Of a DNA stretch of 64,000 bases, positions 1 to 9,310 are shown one piece after another. Source of the stretch: Candidatus Nitrotoga fabula (GTDB lineage: Bacteria > Pseudomonadota > Gammaproteobacteria > Burkholderiales > Gallionellaceae); NCBI RefSeq assembly GCF_905221025.1, contig NZ_CAJNBL010000002.1, positions 1-64,000 on the forward strand, read 5' to 3'. Position 1 is the stretch's first letter. Every line of letters starts with the position of its first letter. Made by a program: the position numbers and the translations under genes. The notes beneath the pieces are model-generated. The model was given only the letters and a program-made list of their open reading frames with translations. It made no database searches and was not told where the DNA came from.

Positions 1-721
1 ATTCTTCTCCAGGCCACGGTAACGGACCTTGGTAAAACCAAACTGGCACTTCAGCACGCGGAACACATGTTCCACCTTGGCGCGCACCTTCGATTTGGTT
101 CGGTTTTTCCGTTTGTCCTCTTCGGTCAGGGGTGCGTTGCGATATGCTCGGGCATGAGTGAAGTCCTGTGCCTGTGGCGCATATTCCGCAAGTACTTCAC
201 CCTGACCACTATAGGCAGAATCTCCCCTGGTTCCTGGTCGAGGACGGGGCGCTGATGATGGTCGCATCGACAATTGTGCCCCGCGATACTTTCAGTCCTT
301 TATCCGCCATATGTGCATTCACCAGCCGCAACAGTTCGGCTCCAAAGTCACAAGCTTCCATCCGATGACGAAACTGAAGGATAGTGCTCTCGTCAGGCGC
401 CGCTTCGTTACCCAGATCGATTCCCGCAAACTCGCGCATCGCCCGCGAATCATACAGCGCATCTTCCATTGCAGGGTCAGACAGGTTGTACCAGTGCTGC
501 ATGAAATAGATGCGTAGCATCCGCTCCAATCCAATGGGTCTTCGCCCTGCGCCCTGCGGGTTGGGATAGTGCGGCTCCAAAGCCTGACTCAGCTTTTTCC
601 AGGGGATGACCTGATCCATCTCCCCCAGAAATCGTTCCTTTCGGGTCTTCTTGCTGTGCTTCTCAAATCCGCTGCTGAAGGTACTCTGGCGCATGGATGC
701 CCTTTCCAAATGACTGCTCAA
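1..721 (-). pseudogene. IS5-family transposase remnant, internally deleted and frameshifted
   Basis: On the minus strand the first about 165 codons (from 721) read as the N-terminal half of an IS5-type DDE transposase, including PDESTILQFRHRME and the first catalytic Asp region IVDATIISAPSS. After SSTRNQ the frame is lost and a stop follows at about 209. In another frame the rest continues to the left window edge as GDSAYSG (second Asp region) and later KVRAKVEHVFRVLKCQFG and TKVRYRGL, the usual C-terminal part. The stretch normally lying between these blocks is missing, so an internal deletion of several dozen codons plus a frameshift has killed the gene. The 3' end is cut by the window edge, so the element's far terminus cannot be judged. 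Confidence 0.85.
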
Positions 722-1162
722 ATTATCTCATGACCAGAAATTAATCAGACCCTGCTTAAGTAGTTCAAGAAAAAAGTTATCACAGTTGGTTTGAGTTATA
801 TGCAGTATTATAGTATTCAGATATGATAATATGTATTTGTACGCAGTTTAATATTGCCAACCTGATTTTGCATATCTCAAGAATTACTCAGTACCATTAA
901 TATGCGATCTACATTCGCAAATTCACTTTCTCCATAATCCAATCCAAAATATTTATCAAAGTTAATTTCAACCATGTCAACATATTCATCCAGTGGTCCG
1001 AATGGATATTGATAGCCAGCCATTCCCTTTGTTGATGTTGTTGATGCCTTGCAGCGTAGCTTTGGATTAGTTCTGGTCTATCTAAAAAATTCAAAGGGAA
1101 TACGTAAACTAATAGCGCCTAGTAATATAAACATATTAAAAAACCAAATTGATTTCTATCGG
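722..1162. other. AT-rich intergenic region next to IS remnant
   Basis: About 440 bases with low GC and no ORF with family resemblance on either strand. The right-hand end of the IS5-like element should lie close to 730-760, but I could not define a terminal inverted repeat without the other end. It is downstream of both flanking minus-strand features' neighbours, so it may simply be decayed DNA. Confidence 0.4.
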
Positions 1163-2980
1163 TTAATCCTTCATTGCCATTACTTTCATTCCCAAATATA
1201 TCCCAGAAAACTTTTTCTTGCTATCCAGACGGATTTCAAGATCGCTACAAGATGAATTTAACCTAAACTCTATAAAAACCTCATCATTAGAAACAACACA
1301 CGAATCAGAGTAAACAGTCTTACCCCCGTTACTGCATACATCTAAAAATGGAACTCCATTTATAGAACCTGTTAAAAAATGCATAACTGCCTTATATTTA
1401 CCCGCTTTCAAAAATATATATGGTCCATACAACTGGTATCCAGTATATTCCTTAATTATTTGGATACCAGCCGGCATGCGATTTTTTTCTATACATCGGA
1501 TGGCTACATCGGTGTAAGACCATATCATTTCAAAGTCACCGTAAATCTGTTTACGGCGCCACAAATCAGTATAATCATTGGTACCGGCAAAACCTAGATA
1601 ATAGCCAACTTTTGGTTTTTTTACCCAAGCAACCATATTTCCATCAGGATCGATAAAGCTCGGATATTTTTCCGGAAAATCTGATACCAAATAACGCACT
1701 TCCCCACAATAATAAGACTCTGCACGGTACAACATGGCAAATACCCGACCTAACAATACAGGACCAGTTGGACAAAGGCTGTTAATTCCATAGTGCCTAT
1801 TCTTAAAATTGGAAACAACGAGATCAATCGCCAGTTTGAATTCTTCACAGTTTGGTTGCGCATAAAGAATTCCGTTACTAACAGCCCATGAAACATTGCT
1901 GGATGTCACAAGATCCCGAAAATATATTATTTTTCTGTTAACCGGAATCTGAAGTTTCTGAAGCAGATAAATTCCAATATCAACATAAAGACCACCGTAG
2001 AAATATAACAAACAATATCTTGCCAAATCTGCTTTGTACGCATAAGGAGTTAATGCATCATACGTATCCAATACATCAGGAGAAAAGTTTTCTCGGATAA
2101 AACCGCGTATCTCATTTCCACTGAACAATCTATGACGGGACTTAGGATACAATGCTTTTATTGAAGCAATATTTGATTGAATCTGGGGCGGGATCTCATT
2201 CGGAATCTTACCGTCATCTACTATTAAAATCTGAAATATCTCTTCGACATTCTCGATATCCTCACTTTCCATTTGATACTCATCCTCATTCAATAATAAA
2301 AAATAATCTTCATCAACTGGCTCCCAATCATCAGCCCATGTCCAGCAATTATTTTCCTGGTATAGCTTTTTCAATTCCAGAATATTTTCCCTATCAATAC
2401 ATTTAGTAAATATTTGTAGATTCGTAACATTACAATTTTTTGACCGTAAGACCAAAGTTTTTTCGCTATATATCTCCGGAACCAACATCTTTGCTCCATA
2501 GCCAGCAACAATGGTTCTAACAGCATGATTTACCTGAACATGATCCTCATGTCCATATTCTCCCCATGGGTTATGGCTAAAAACCAGATCAATATTTTCT
2601 AAATGCGGGGATAATTTTTCGACTAATACATTAAAATTATTCTTGTAACGTAGAAGTACCTCTGAATCAAGGGGGGCAATTCCAGCAAATATTTCTTCCG
2701 GTTTTTCCCAGTTTGCTGTATTAAAAAAATCACCTTCTGGTAGATCAAGTGAAATAACATTTAAATAGGGATACTGAGAAAGGACAGCTCGTCGCGCACT
2801 ACCAAGAGATTTTTCAGTTGCAACATCGCAGTAACAAAATATTATTTTCTGCGCCCCTTCAAGCACTGACCCAAACCACAGGATTTCGTCATCCGGATGA
2901 GCAACAACAACCACATAGGATTTGTGGGTAATATAATTTGCGATCGGCAAACAGAATTGACCTGACTCAGTGTAAATCAT
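1163..2980 (-). CDS. PIG-L family deacetylase fused to a DXD-type glycosyltransferase
   Basis: Two-domain protein, up to 616 residues. Counting from a TTG at 3013, residues about 33-200 are a PIG-L/LmbE-type zinc deacetylase with AHPDDE at 38-43 and a downstream GHEDH at 154-158. Residues about 258-460 resemble capsular polysaccharide or Och1-like glycosyltransferases, with YKADLARYCLLYFYGGLYVD and the DXD-like GGLYVDIG at 340-347. The last 110 residues look like a beta-rich accessory domain I do not recognise. The likely role is sugar N-deacetylation plus sugar transfer on a surface glycan (inference from the families and the neighbouring locus). The start is unclear: the TTG at 3013 lies inside an IS30 remnant, and the first ATG is at 2980; neither has a good ribosome binding site. 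The native 5' end and promoter may have been replaced by the insertion. Confidence 0.75.
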   Translation of the reverse strand: MIYTESGQFCLPIANYITHKSYVVVVAHPDDEILWFGSVLEGAQKIIFCYCDVATEKSLGSARRAVLSQYPYLNVISLDLPEGDFFNTANWEKPEEIFAGIAPLDSEVLLRYKNNFNVLVEKLSPHLENIDLVFSHNPWGEYGHEDHVQVNHAVRTIVAGYGAKMLVPEIYSEKTLVLRSKNCNVTNLQIFTKCIDRENILELKKLYQENNCWTWADDWEPVDEDYFLLLNEDEYQMESEDIENVEEIFQILIVDDGKIPNEIPPQIQSNIASIKALYPKSRHRLFSGNEIRGFIRENFSPDVLDTYDALTPYAYKADLARYCLLYFYGGLYVDIGIYLLQKLQIPVNRKIIYFRDLVTSSNVSWAVSNGILYAQPNCEEFKLAIDLVVSNFKNRHYGINSLCPTGPVLLGRVFAMLYRAESYYCGEVRYLVSDFPEKYPSFIDPDGNMVAWVKKPKVGYYLGFAGTNDYTDLWRRKQIYGDFEMIWSYTDVAIRCIEKNRMPAGIQIIKEYTGYQLYGPYIFLKAGKYKAVMHFLTGSINGVPFLDVCSNGGKTVYSDSCVVSNDEVFIEFRLNSSCSDLEIRLDSKKKFSGIYLGMKVMAMKD

Positions 2981-3009
2981 AAAACTGCAGCAGCTAGTAA
3001 CACGCCGAT

Positions 3010-3195
3010 TCAAATATGAAGTGCAACGCCTGACTTGAAGAATACCTGATTAGGTGTTTTGTATCCAAGTCGTTTTCTGGGTCGGCTGTTCAATTTTTCC
3101 ATTGCTATATCCATTTCCTGCTGTGTAATCGTGGTGAAGTCCCGCTTTTTGGGGAAATACTGCCGAATCAGTCCATTCGTATTCTTGTTCGTCAG
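3010..3195 (-). pseudogene. IS30-family transposase C-terminal remnant
   Basis: Minus-strand translation gives NTNGLIRQYFPKKRDF, then a segment with EKLNSRPRKRLGYKTPN, the highly typical C-terminal signature of IS30 transposases, ending at a stop at 3010-3012. No N-terminal part or helix-turn-helix region is present and the upstream border at about 3195 is abrupt. The stop of this remnant overlaps the first possible start of the deacetylase/glycosyltransferase gene downstream. Confidence 0.85.
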
Positions 3196-3271
3196 CTAAA
3201 AGTAGAGGTTATGCAACTACCAACTTTTCAAAGGACTGATGGTGTTTGCAGAGGATGTGCTGGTTCTGGTT

Positions 3272-3396
3272 GCTATTTACAGACCGAACCGAGATTTCGA
3301 TCAACTTAGCCGTATTAGTAGCAGTAAGATTGAGTGTAAAACATTTCACAAGTTTCCTGAATTTAGCCTCGCTGATTCGTGAACGAGCATAATATC
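3272..3396 (-). pseudogene. IS1595-like transposase N-terminal remnant
   Basis: Minus strand reads YYARSRISEAKFRKLVKCF followed by LNLTATNTAKLIEISVRSVN, matching the start of IS1595-group transposases (a short region of N-terminal helices before the zinc-ribbon). After VNS the similarity stops and a stop codon follows near 3210. Only about 40 codons survive. No start codon is in frame immediately upstream, so this is a fossil rather than a gene. Confidence 0.65.
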
Positions 3397-3451
3397 TGTT
3401 TTTTATTAACCATATTAGGAGGTTAGAATACTTTATAATGCGCTTAACTTC

Positions 3452-4261
3452 TTAAGACCCTTTTAAAATTACATCGCAGGTTGATGTTGCAATTGCATCC
3501 GCAAGTGTAAGAGTGCTAAGAGTTGAATCGGGCTCTATTCTATACATCTTAAAACCCAATCTGGTCCATTCATTGTAGAAAATCTCAACCGACATATTTA
3601 AAATGAAACATTTTGGAGAAAACTCAAACATAATTATCACGTGTGGATTTTCGCTCAAAATACGCGATGCTCCTTTAAGGATATAAGGTTCCGCTCCTTC
3701 TGCATCAATCTTAATAAAATCTATCCTTGTACCTGGCTTAAAATGACTATCTAAACGTACACCGTCGACTTGAATCCTTTTTATTTTGTCTCGATAATTT
3801 TTGGCTTGCTCATCATTGCCCCACAGACTACTCCCACCTAGGAATTTCTCGTAAATTTTAAACGTTAGTATAGTGTCTTCTGAGTAGACGGCTTTATTAA
3901 CAACTTCAGAGCGAGAACCAAATCCGTTGATAGCAAGATTGTAAAAAATTAAATCTGATAATTCAGGATTCGCCTCAAAACAAATCAGCTTTCCACTTGC
4001 GCCAATTTTATCTGCTGCGAGCAAAGAGTAGTATCCGACATTGGCTCCAATTTCAAGAACCACCATTCCGGGCAGAATTAATTCTGAAAAAACATTGGTT
4101 ATCCATCTTTCCCAATATCCATCTATTAAAATATGAGGCGCCAAACTGAGATCTCTTGTGTCGACGATTATTTTATGACCATAAATCGTTTTGGTAAGAG
4201 CACGATTACCTCCCAAGTACACCATTGGCCGCTCGTTTCTACTGTCAATCAAGTCGTTCAT
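3452..4261 (-). CDS. FkbM family methyltransferase
   Basis: 269 residues. An SAM-binding Rossmann motif is visible as VVLEIGANVGYYSLLAADK, followed by the acidic loop of LICFEANPE and the FkbM-typical IKIDAEGAEPYILKGA near residue 185-200. FkbM-family enzymes O-methylate sugars or other small acceptors. Beside glycosyltransferase genes the likely substrate is a polysaccharide sugar (inference). The start at 4261 is the first ATG and the length is normal for the family. GC content is low compared with the operon that follows, as for the neighbouring deacetylase gene, which suggests both came in by transfer. Confidence 0.85.
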   Translation of the reverse strand: MNDLIDSRNERPMVYLGGNRALTKTIYGHKIIVDTRDLSLAPHILIDGYWERWITNVFSELILPGMVVLEIGANVGYYSLLAADKIGASGKLICFEANPELSDLIFYNLAINGFGSRSEVVNKAVYSEDTILTFKIYEKFLGGSSLWGNDEQAKNYRDKIKRIQVDGVRLDSHFKPGTRIDFIKIDAEGAEPYILKGASRILSENPHVIIMFEFSPKCFILNMSVEIFYNEWTRLGFKMYRIEPDSTLSTLTLADAIATSTCDVILKGS

Positions 4262-4909
4262 GTGGTCATTTAATATTTCGAAATGTCGTTAGATCACCGG
4301 ACAAATCTAAGCAGCGATAATATGTAATACTGCTCGCTGCCTAACTATGATTGATAGCAAAGGTCAGTCGCAGCTAAAGCCGGTAGTTTAAACTTTGTGA
4401 TTATTATTAATTATGGGGTCACTAATTATTTAACGCAACACTTTTGAATCGTACCTGGTTTTGAGGGGACTCCAACTCCAAACCGAATCCTTTGGCAAGT
4501 TCCTACTGTCAGATCAGACCGAAACTACTGCATTGCAGCCGTTGTAGATGTGGTAGCGAAACGTGGCAAGGTTGTACTTGCCCGGTTTTCGGTACCCGCA
4601 ATGAAGAGCCCAATGCTGCTCAGAAATGAGACAATGCATGTCCCTGATGGAATCCTTGATCTGGAAGTGCGGTTGTGCCTAAGCGGCCAGGATGATCTGG
4701 AAGCTGCGGGTTACGAGCTGTTGCCTGATGGGAATTAGGCTTGTGATCTCCGGATCCCCGCTGGCGGGGTAGGATGGAGCTGGAGAAAGGGAAATAGACG
4801 CGGTCTTCCGGGAAGGAGCCTCGGGTCTGTCGCCAAATGATCAATGCAGATACAAGTGTCGTCAGGAATGAGGAATTCCTTTAATGGTTGGTTTACCGGA
4901 TAGGTCAAT
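4262..4909. other. intergenic region, nothing recognised
   Basis: 648 bases between the FkbM gene and the GT2-GtrA gene. The left third is AT-rich, the right half has normal GC. A 62-codon ORF (4550-4738, plus) has no family resemblance and no ribosome binding site. Promoters for both divergent flanking genes should lie here, but I could not pin down a convincing -35/-10 pair. Confidence 0.4.
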
Positions 4910-6010
4910 ATGAGCAGAATCATCGCGCCGCAGTCGGTTACTTTGGTCCTGCCGGTATATAACGAAATCGATAATGTCGGTTCGCTGCTGTCGGAGCTGT
5001 ATCTGGCGGATTCCAGCCGGTTTGTCAAAAGGGTGATTTATGTCGATGACGATAGCCCGGATGGTACCAGTGAACACATTAAAAATACCAGATTTCCGCT
5101 GGAAGTCCTTTGCCTGCACCGGATCGGAAGACAAGGGCTGGGCTCTGCGGTTGTCGAAGGAATGTTGCTGGCGGATACAGAATACGTGGCTGTAATGGAT
5201 GCGGACGGCCAGCATTCTCCGGTTGATTTGGTCAGGATGATCCAGATGCTCCAGGAAACGGGGGCAAATATCCTGATTGGCTCGCGTTTCAAGGATAAGG
5301 TTTTACAGGAATCGCATACGGGTTTCAGGAACGGGTTAAGCCGGTTTGGAAACCGGATATCCCGGTTTTTGTTGAACCAGACCCTGACAGATCCTTTGAC
5401 CGGTTTCTTTTTGATGGAAAGGAAGTTGTTCCTGCAAGTGGCGAGAATAATCCGGCCATCCGGTTTCAAGATACTGCTCGAAATTTTGTACTCGCTTCGC
5501 TCCAGAAATCTGCTGATCCGGGAAATGCAGATCAGTTTCAGGCCGCGCAATGCGGGTGAATCAAAGTTGGATTCGGCGGTGGTGCTTGATTTTGTCGGGC
5601 AGGTACTGAGCCGGATGAGCAATGGTGTCATCCCGGAGAAGTTCCCCGGCTTTGCCATCATAGGTGGTTCCGGTGTTGTGATTCACTTTGCGGTTTTATA
5701 TTGTCTGCTCTTTGTGTACGGACAGACGTTTTTGGCATCGCAGGGCATGGCGATCCTGATGGCAATTGTCTGGAATTACACGCTGAACAACATGCTGACT
5801 TTCAGGAGAAATCGCAGGCTTGGCGCAAAATGGTTCAGAGGTCTGGCTTTGTTTATGGTGGTTTGCAGTGCCGGTGCGCTGGCTAACTTAGGCGTTGCGG
5901 GCATGCTGAACAGCAGCGGACTGGCCTGGTGGATTTCGGGACTGGCAGGGATTCTGGCAGGAGTGGGATGGAATTATTCTATGTCTAGATTCCTGGTGTG
6001 GAAAGCGTAG
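4910..6010 (+). CDS. GT2 glycosyltransferase fused to GtrA-like membrane domain
   Basis: 366 residues. Residues about 10-225 form a family 2 (dolichyl-phosphate-mannose-synthase-like) glycosyltransferase: LVLPVYNEIDNVGSL, the UDP/GDP-binding YVDDDSPDGT and the metal-binding DADGQHSP. From about residue 240 a GtrA-like region begins (FAIIGGSGVVIHFAVLYCLL) with four predicted membrane segments and the motif IVWNYTLNNMLTFR. Proteins of this build transfer a sugar from a nucleotide donor to undecaprenyl or polyprenyl phosphate and present or flip it for periplasmic sugar transferases. The polytopic genes at 6103-7578 and 10957-12357 could be such acceptor enzymes (inference). It is the only plus-strand gene in this part of the locus. 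Confidence 0.85.
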   Translation: MSRIIAPQSVTLVLPVYNEIDNVGSLLSELYLADSSRFVKRVIYVDDDSPDGTSEHIKNTRFPLEVLCLHRIGRQGLGSAVVEGMLLADTEYVAVMDADGQHSPVDLVRMIQMLQETGANILIGSRFKDKVLQESHTGFRNGLSRFGNRISRFLLNQTLTDPLTGFFLMERKLFLQVARIIRPSGFKILLEILYSLRSRNLLIREMQISFRPRNAGESKLDSAVVLDFVGQVLSRMSNGVIPEKFPGFAIIGGSGVVIHFAVLYCLLFVYGQTFLASQGMAILMAIVWNYTLNNMLTFRRNRRLGAKWFRGLALFMVVCSAGALANLGVAGMLNSSGLAWWISGLAGILAGVGWNYSMSRFLVWKA

Positions 6011-6102
6011 CCGGGCGATTGCAGCGGTTTTTTCAATATTCGGGATGAGTGCGAGCTGTTGCAGTTGATGCGCAGTCCATGGTTTTTTGCGCTGCCGGTG
6101 GG

Positions 6103-7578
6103 TCAGGGCTTTTCGGTATCATTTTTGGACCAGTGCTCTGCATTTCCAGAGCGGGAGCGCAGAATAAAGCCGGTTTTCGTGGCCTGTGATCTAAGGGTAT
6201 CGTAGTCCATGTCGCCGTGCAGCAGGAGTATCTGCCTGCATGATTTCAGGCTGCTTTCAGCGGTGATAAACTGCTTCGGGTTCAGTGCATCGGGTATCAG
6301 TGCGGCAATTCCGATCGACGCGCATATCTCATCCTTTTTCTCTTGGCTGGGCGGGTGGACTAGAGGTTGGAGGAAAGCAATCATGCTCCGGATGTCGCCC
6401 CGTTCTGCCTTGACTGCCTGTATGGGAATCCTGGAGTGGTTTTCCTGCATGTGGAGAAGATGCTGCACTGGAGAAGAAAGGGATAGCGCGAGTCCAAGGA
6501 TCAGTAGACATTCCATGGTTGTCGGGGGATTTTTTCCCCTTCCACGGGAAACGAAAACCGCAACCCAATTCAGGCAAATCAGCAGCCAGGGGAGGCCGTA
6601 ATACAGCGTAAATTGTCCTAGTTCATCCCGCACGGCGAGCAGGTAAATGGCGATGAGCGGTGAAAGCAGCACCAGTCCGGACAAATATCGACGGTCGTAA
6701 CTGCTCAGGGTAACGGTTCCTGTAATGATGATCAGAAAATTGTTCTGAGAAACCAGGTTTGCCAGCCGTTCTACCATGAAATGAGCAGACAGGTGGCTCC
6801 AGCCATCTCCGGAAAAATTCGACCCGAAGGTATCGGCTCCTGGGAAGAGTTTGCTCTTGATTAAAAAACAGAGTGCTGCAATCAGTACTCCGGCCAGTGC
6901 AAGAATGATTAGCTTTGTCTGTTCCCGGTTCCAGCCATCCTGGCGCCTGAAGTTCAGTGTCAGGATGAGTAAACAGATGAGCGCGGCATAAAATCCGCCG
7001 TCTTCCCGGATGAGCGGAAGCATGAGCAATGAAAGGACAAAAAGAAAGTTTCTGTTACGCAGATATGTGGCAAGGGCCAGCGATGTGGTTGCAATCATTG
7101 AAATTTCAAAATGGGGATACCCTGCTGCCTGGAACAGCAGGACGTTTGAACTTCCGATCAGGAGCGCAAGCATCATTGCGATCAGCCGGTGCGGCTGGGG
7201 AAGCCCGTTGGGTGGGGCCGCAATCAGATACAAAGCGAGATAGAAAAGTCCGAAAAACAGCCCTTGGTGGATGGCAAAGATTTCTACCCCATTCAGGCCG
7301 AAACCGATCGCAAGCGGTGCACCAAAAAGAAATAAATAGGGTGACAGATGGGTAGAGTAATAGCTTAGTTCGTCGATGATTCTGGGATTTTTCAGTAATG
7401 GATCGGCGGACTCGAATAAATGGGCAAACCAGCCGCTGTCGAAGAGATATCCGTGTGATGTGAAGTGGACCAGTATCCACCGGCCATGTAAAAATGCGAC
7501 CGCGCCCAGAACAATCCAGAAAATGAATAATTCGAATTTCCTGGAAGAGAATAATCTGTATATCCAGTTGCGTTTCAT
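6103..7578 (-). CDS. polytopic membrane protein, DUF2079-like
   Basis: About 491 residues from the ATG at 7578 (a longer form starts at the ATG at 7710 with a hydrophilic 44-residue extension). At least nine to ten hydrophobic segments are visible, starting with LFIFWIVLGAVAFLHG. The motifs THLSPYLF, AGYPHFEISM and LIREDGGFYAAL resemble the HFSP / HFE / RED signatures of DUF2079 proteins, thought to be related to GT-C glycosyltransferases. I infer a lipid-linked-sugar transferase or a polymer-modification role. I prefer 7578 because the first membrane segment then sits at the usual distance from the N-terminus, but no clear ribosome binding site supports either start. Confidence 0.65.
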   Translation of the reverse strand: MKRNWIYRLFSSRKFELFIFWIVLGAVAFLHGRWILVHFTSHGYLFDSGWFAHLFESADPLLKNPRIIDELSYYSTHLSPYLFLFGAPLAIGFGLNGVEIFAIHQGLFFGLFYLALYLIAAPPNGLPQPHRLIAMMLALLIGSSNVLLFQAAGYPHFEISMIATTSLALATYLRNRNFLFVLSLLMLPLIREDGGFYAALICLLILTLNFRRQDGWNREQTKLIILALAGVLIAALCFLIKSKLFPGADTFGSNFSGDGWSHLSAHFMVERLANLVSQNNFLIIITGTVTLSSYDRRYLSGLVLLSPLIAIYLLAVRDELGQFTLYYGLPWLLICLNWVAVFVSRGRGKNPPTTMECLLILGLALSLSSPVQHLLHMQENHSRIPIQAVKAERGDIRSMIAFLQPLVHPPSQEKKDEICASIGIAALIPDALNPKQFITAESSLKSCRQILLLHGDMDYDTLRSQATKTGFILRSRSGNAEHWSKNDTEKP

Positions 7579-7747
7579 TTTTTCAATTGACTGGATATAG
7601 GAATATGCCTGAAATAAGCATTGCGTAGCTCGGGTTTCTTGTCTGTTATTTTGAATACGCCCGAATTCGTCTGTTGTTTTCGTTGTTTTACCGAAATATT
7701 TGGTTCTCATTTTTTCAGCATGATATCATACTGCCATGGAGTAGCAA

Positions 7748-9241
7748 TTAGAGCGCTTCTTCGTGGAACACGCGATGCAGATGTATTGCTGATGTTTTCC
7801 AGGAAAAACCCTGCACATGGTTAAGGGCTCTGGACTGGATGGATTGTTTGAGTTCGGCATCGGAACGCAGATTTTCGATTGCGCTGGCCCATTCCTCGGG
7901 TGAATCGGGTTCGGCGAATACCGTCACTCCATCGAGCAACTCTGTCATTGCGGGTCTTCTGCTGCAAATGGTGGCCGTACCAAGTAAAGCGGCTTCCATG
8001 GGAGGCATCCCGAAACCTTCGTACAGGCTGGGGAAAACGAGTGCCAGTGAATTGCTGATTACATAACCCGTGTCCTCGTCGCTTAATCTGCCCAGGAAAT
8101 GAATCCGATCCTCCAGACCCAATTCTTTGACCCGGTCTTTGCATCCCGTGTTGTCCCCGATCATGACCAGATGAATGTCCTGGAGATGAAGCAGGGTTAA
8201 TGCCTGTAATACCACATGTACGTTTTTGTGGTGGTCATGTGAACCGAGAAATACCAGATAGGGGGTTTCCGGCAGGGGAGCAGGAGGGTTTCTGGAAACC
8301 GGCAGTTCTGTGATGCCGTTATAAATAAGGCTGATTTTGTCTTTTGGGATCTCCAGGGTGGAGGAAATATCCTCCGCGCTGGACTGGCTGATCGTGACGA
8401 TTCGGGTAGCTTGGGAAGCTATGATTTTATAGCGGGTTTCCCAGGTGTGCCGGATTGCTTCGGGAAATTCGCTGGGAAAAAGCAGCGGAATAACGTCATG
8501 GATCATGACTACGCAAGGCGCTGGCAAGGTATCCGGGCACCAATGAATAGAGGCGTAAAAATAAATTTTGCGTATGGTCTGGGAAGATGCATGATTTTCC
8601 GCTTGAACCGAATTTTCGGCAAGGGATTTCAGCTGGATCAACAGTTCCCTGGACACCCGACCGATTCCTCTTCGGTCCTCAAGGGGGCCATTGGCAAAAT
8701 ATATTGCCACCCCATCAAATGGGATCAGGGTAAAGCCTGCTTCCTTGTCCTCCTTATCTTGCGGTATTTCTTCGCTGAGAAATATCCTGTCCGTGATTCT
8801 TTGCCATAACCTGCACGTGAATTGCGAATTCAGGGTATGGTTAAATACGACTTCGCGCTTGATTTTCTCCCAAAGCCAGGGATGGGCCTTGAGGTGTGGC
8901 TTGATTGCATCAACCAGTTGCGGATGCCGCAGTATCTGACGTCCTATGCCGCGAAGTGTGAAGAGAAAAATTCGTTTGGGATTGTAGGCGCGCAAGGGAT
9001 GAGTCAGAAGCCATGAATAGCTTTGGCGTATGCCGTGCAGTTCATTTTCCAGTTGTTTTGCCCGCTCTTCTGCGATGCTGGCGCGGAGTTCGGCTTTGCG
9101 CAACCGGGTTTCCAGTTCATGGAGCTGGTCTGATGCCTGCGGTTGCACTGTGGGCGTCATGATTTCAGAAGAACCTGATGCATGTCCCAACGTGTTTGTC
9201 AGGAGGGGATCAACAACATGACAGGTGGAATCGTTACCCAT
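7748..9241 (-). CDS. GT4-type glycosyltransferase with N-terminal coiled coil
   Basis: About 497 residues from ATG 9241, which has AGGCAGG just upstream; a TTG 21 bases further up is also possible. Residues about 35-70 (ETRLRKAELRASIAEERA and on) form a coiled coil. The C-terminal half is a GT-B glycosyltransferase of family 4: YLVFLGSHDHHKNVHV, then RIHFLGRLSDEDTGYVI, and the donor-site FPSLYEGFGMPPMEA. It should be cytoplasmic or membrane-associated and extend a lipid-linked glycan. It lies directly downstream of the Wzt-like ATPase gene, consistent with an ABC-exported polymer. The coiled coil could tether it to partner enzymes (inference). Confidence 0.85.
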   Translation of the reverse strand: MGNDSTCHVVDPLLTNTLGHASGSSEIMTPTVQPQASDQLHELETRLRKAELRASIAEERAKQLENELHGIRQSYSWLLTHPLRAYNPKRIFLFTLRGIGRQILRHPQLVDAIKPHLKAHPWLWEKIKREVVFNHTLNSQFTCRLWQRITDRIFLSEEIPQDKEDKEAGFTLIPFDGVAIYFANGPLEDRRGIGRVSRELLIQLKSLAENSVQAENHASSQTIRKIYFYASIHWCPDTLPAPCVVMIHDVIPLLFPSEFPEAIRHTWETRYKIIASQATRIVTISQSSAEDISSTLEIPKDKISLIYNGITELPVSRNPPAPLPETPYLVFLGSHDHHKNVHVVLQALTLLHLQDIHLVMIGDNTGCKDRVKELGLEDRIHFLGRLSDEDTGYVISNSLALVFPSLYEGFGMPPMEAALLGTATICSRRPAMTELLDGVTVFAEPDSPEEWASAIENLRSDAELKQSIQSRALNHVQGFSWKTSAIHLHRVFHEEAL

Positions 9242-9310
9242 GGCCTGCCTTTTCGGGAGCAATAGGAATATCCAGACAAGGCCCGGCTACAGGAACAAGG
9301 CGGATCGGTA

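Noticed and set aside
4550-4738. 62-codon plus-strand ORF upstream of the GT2-GtrA gene
   Set aside because: No ribosome binding site, no resemblance to known families and a stop codon directly upstream; likely chance.
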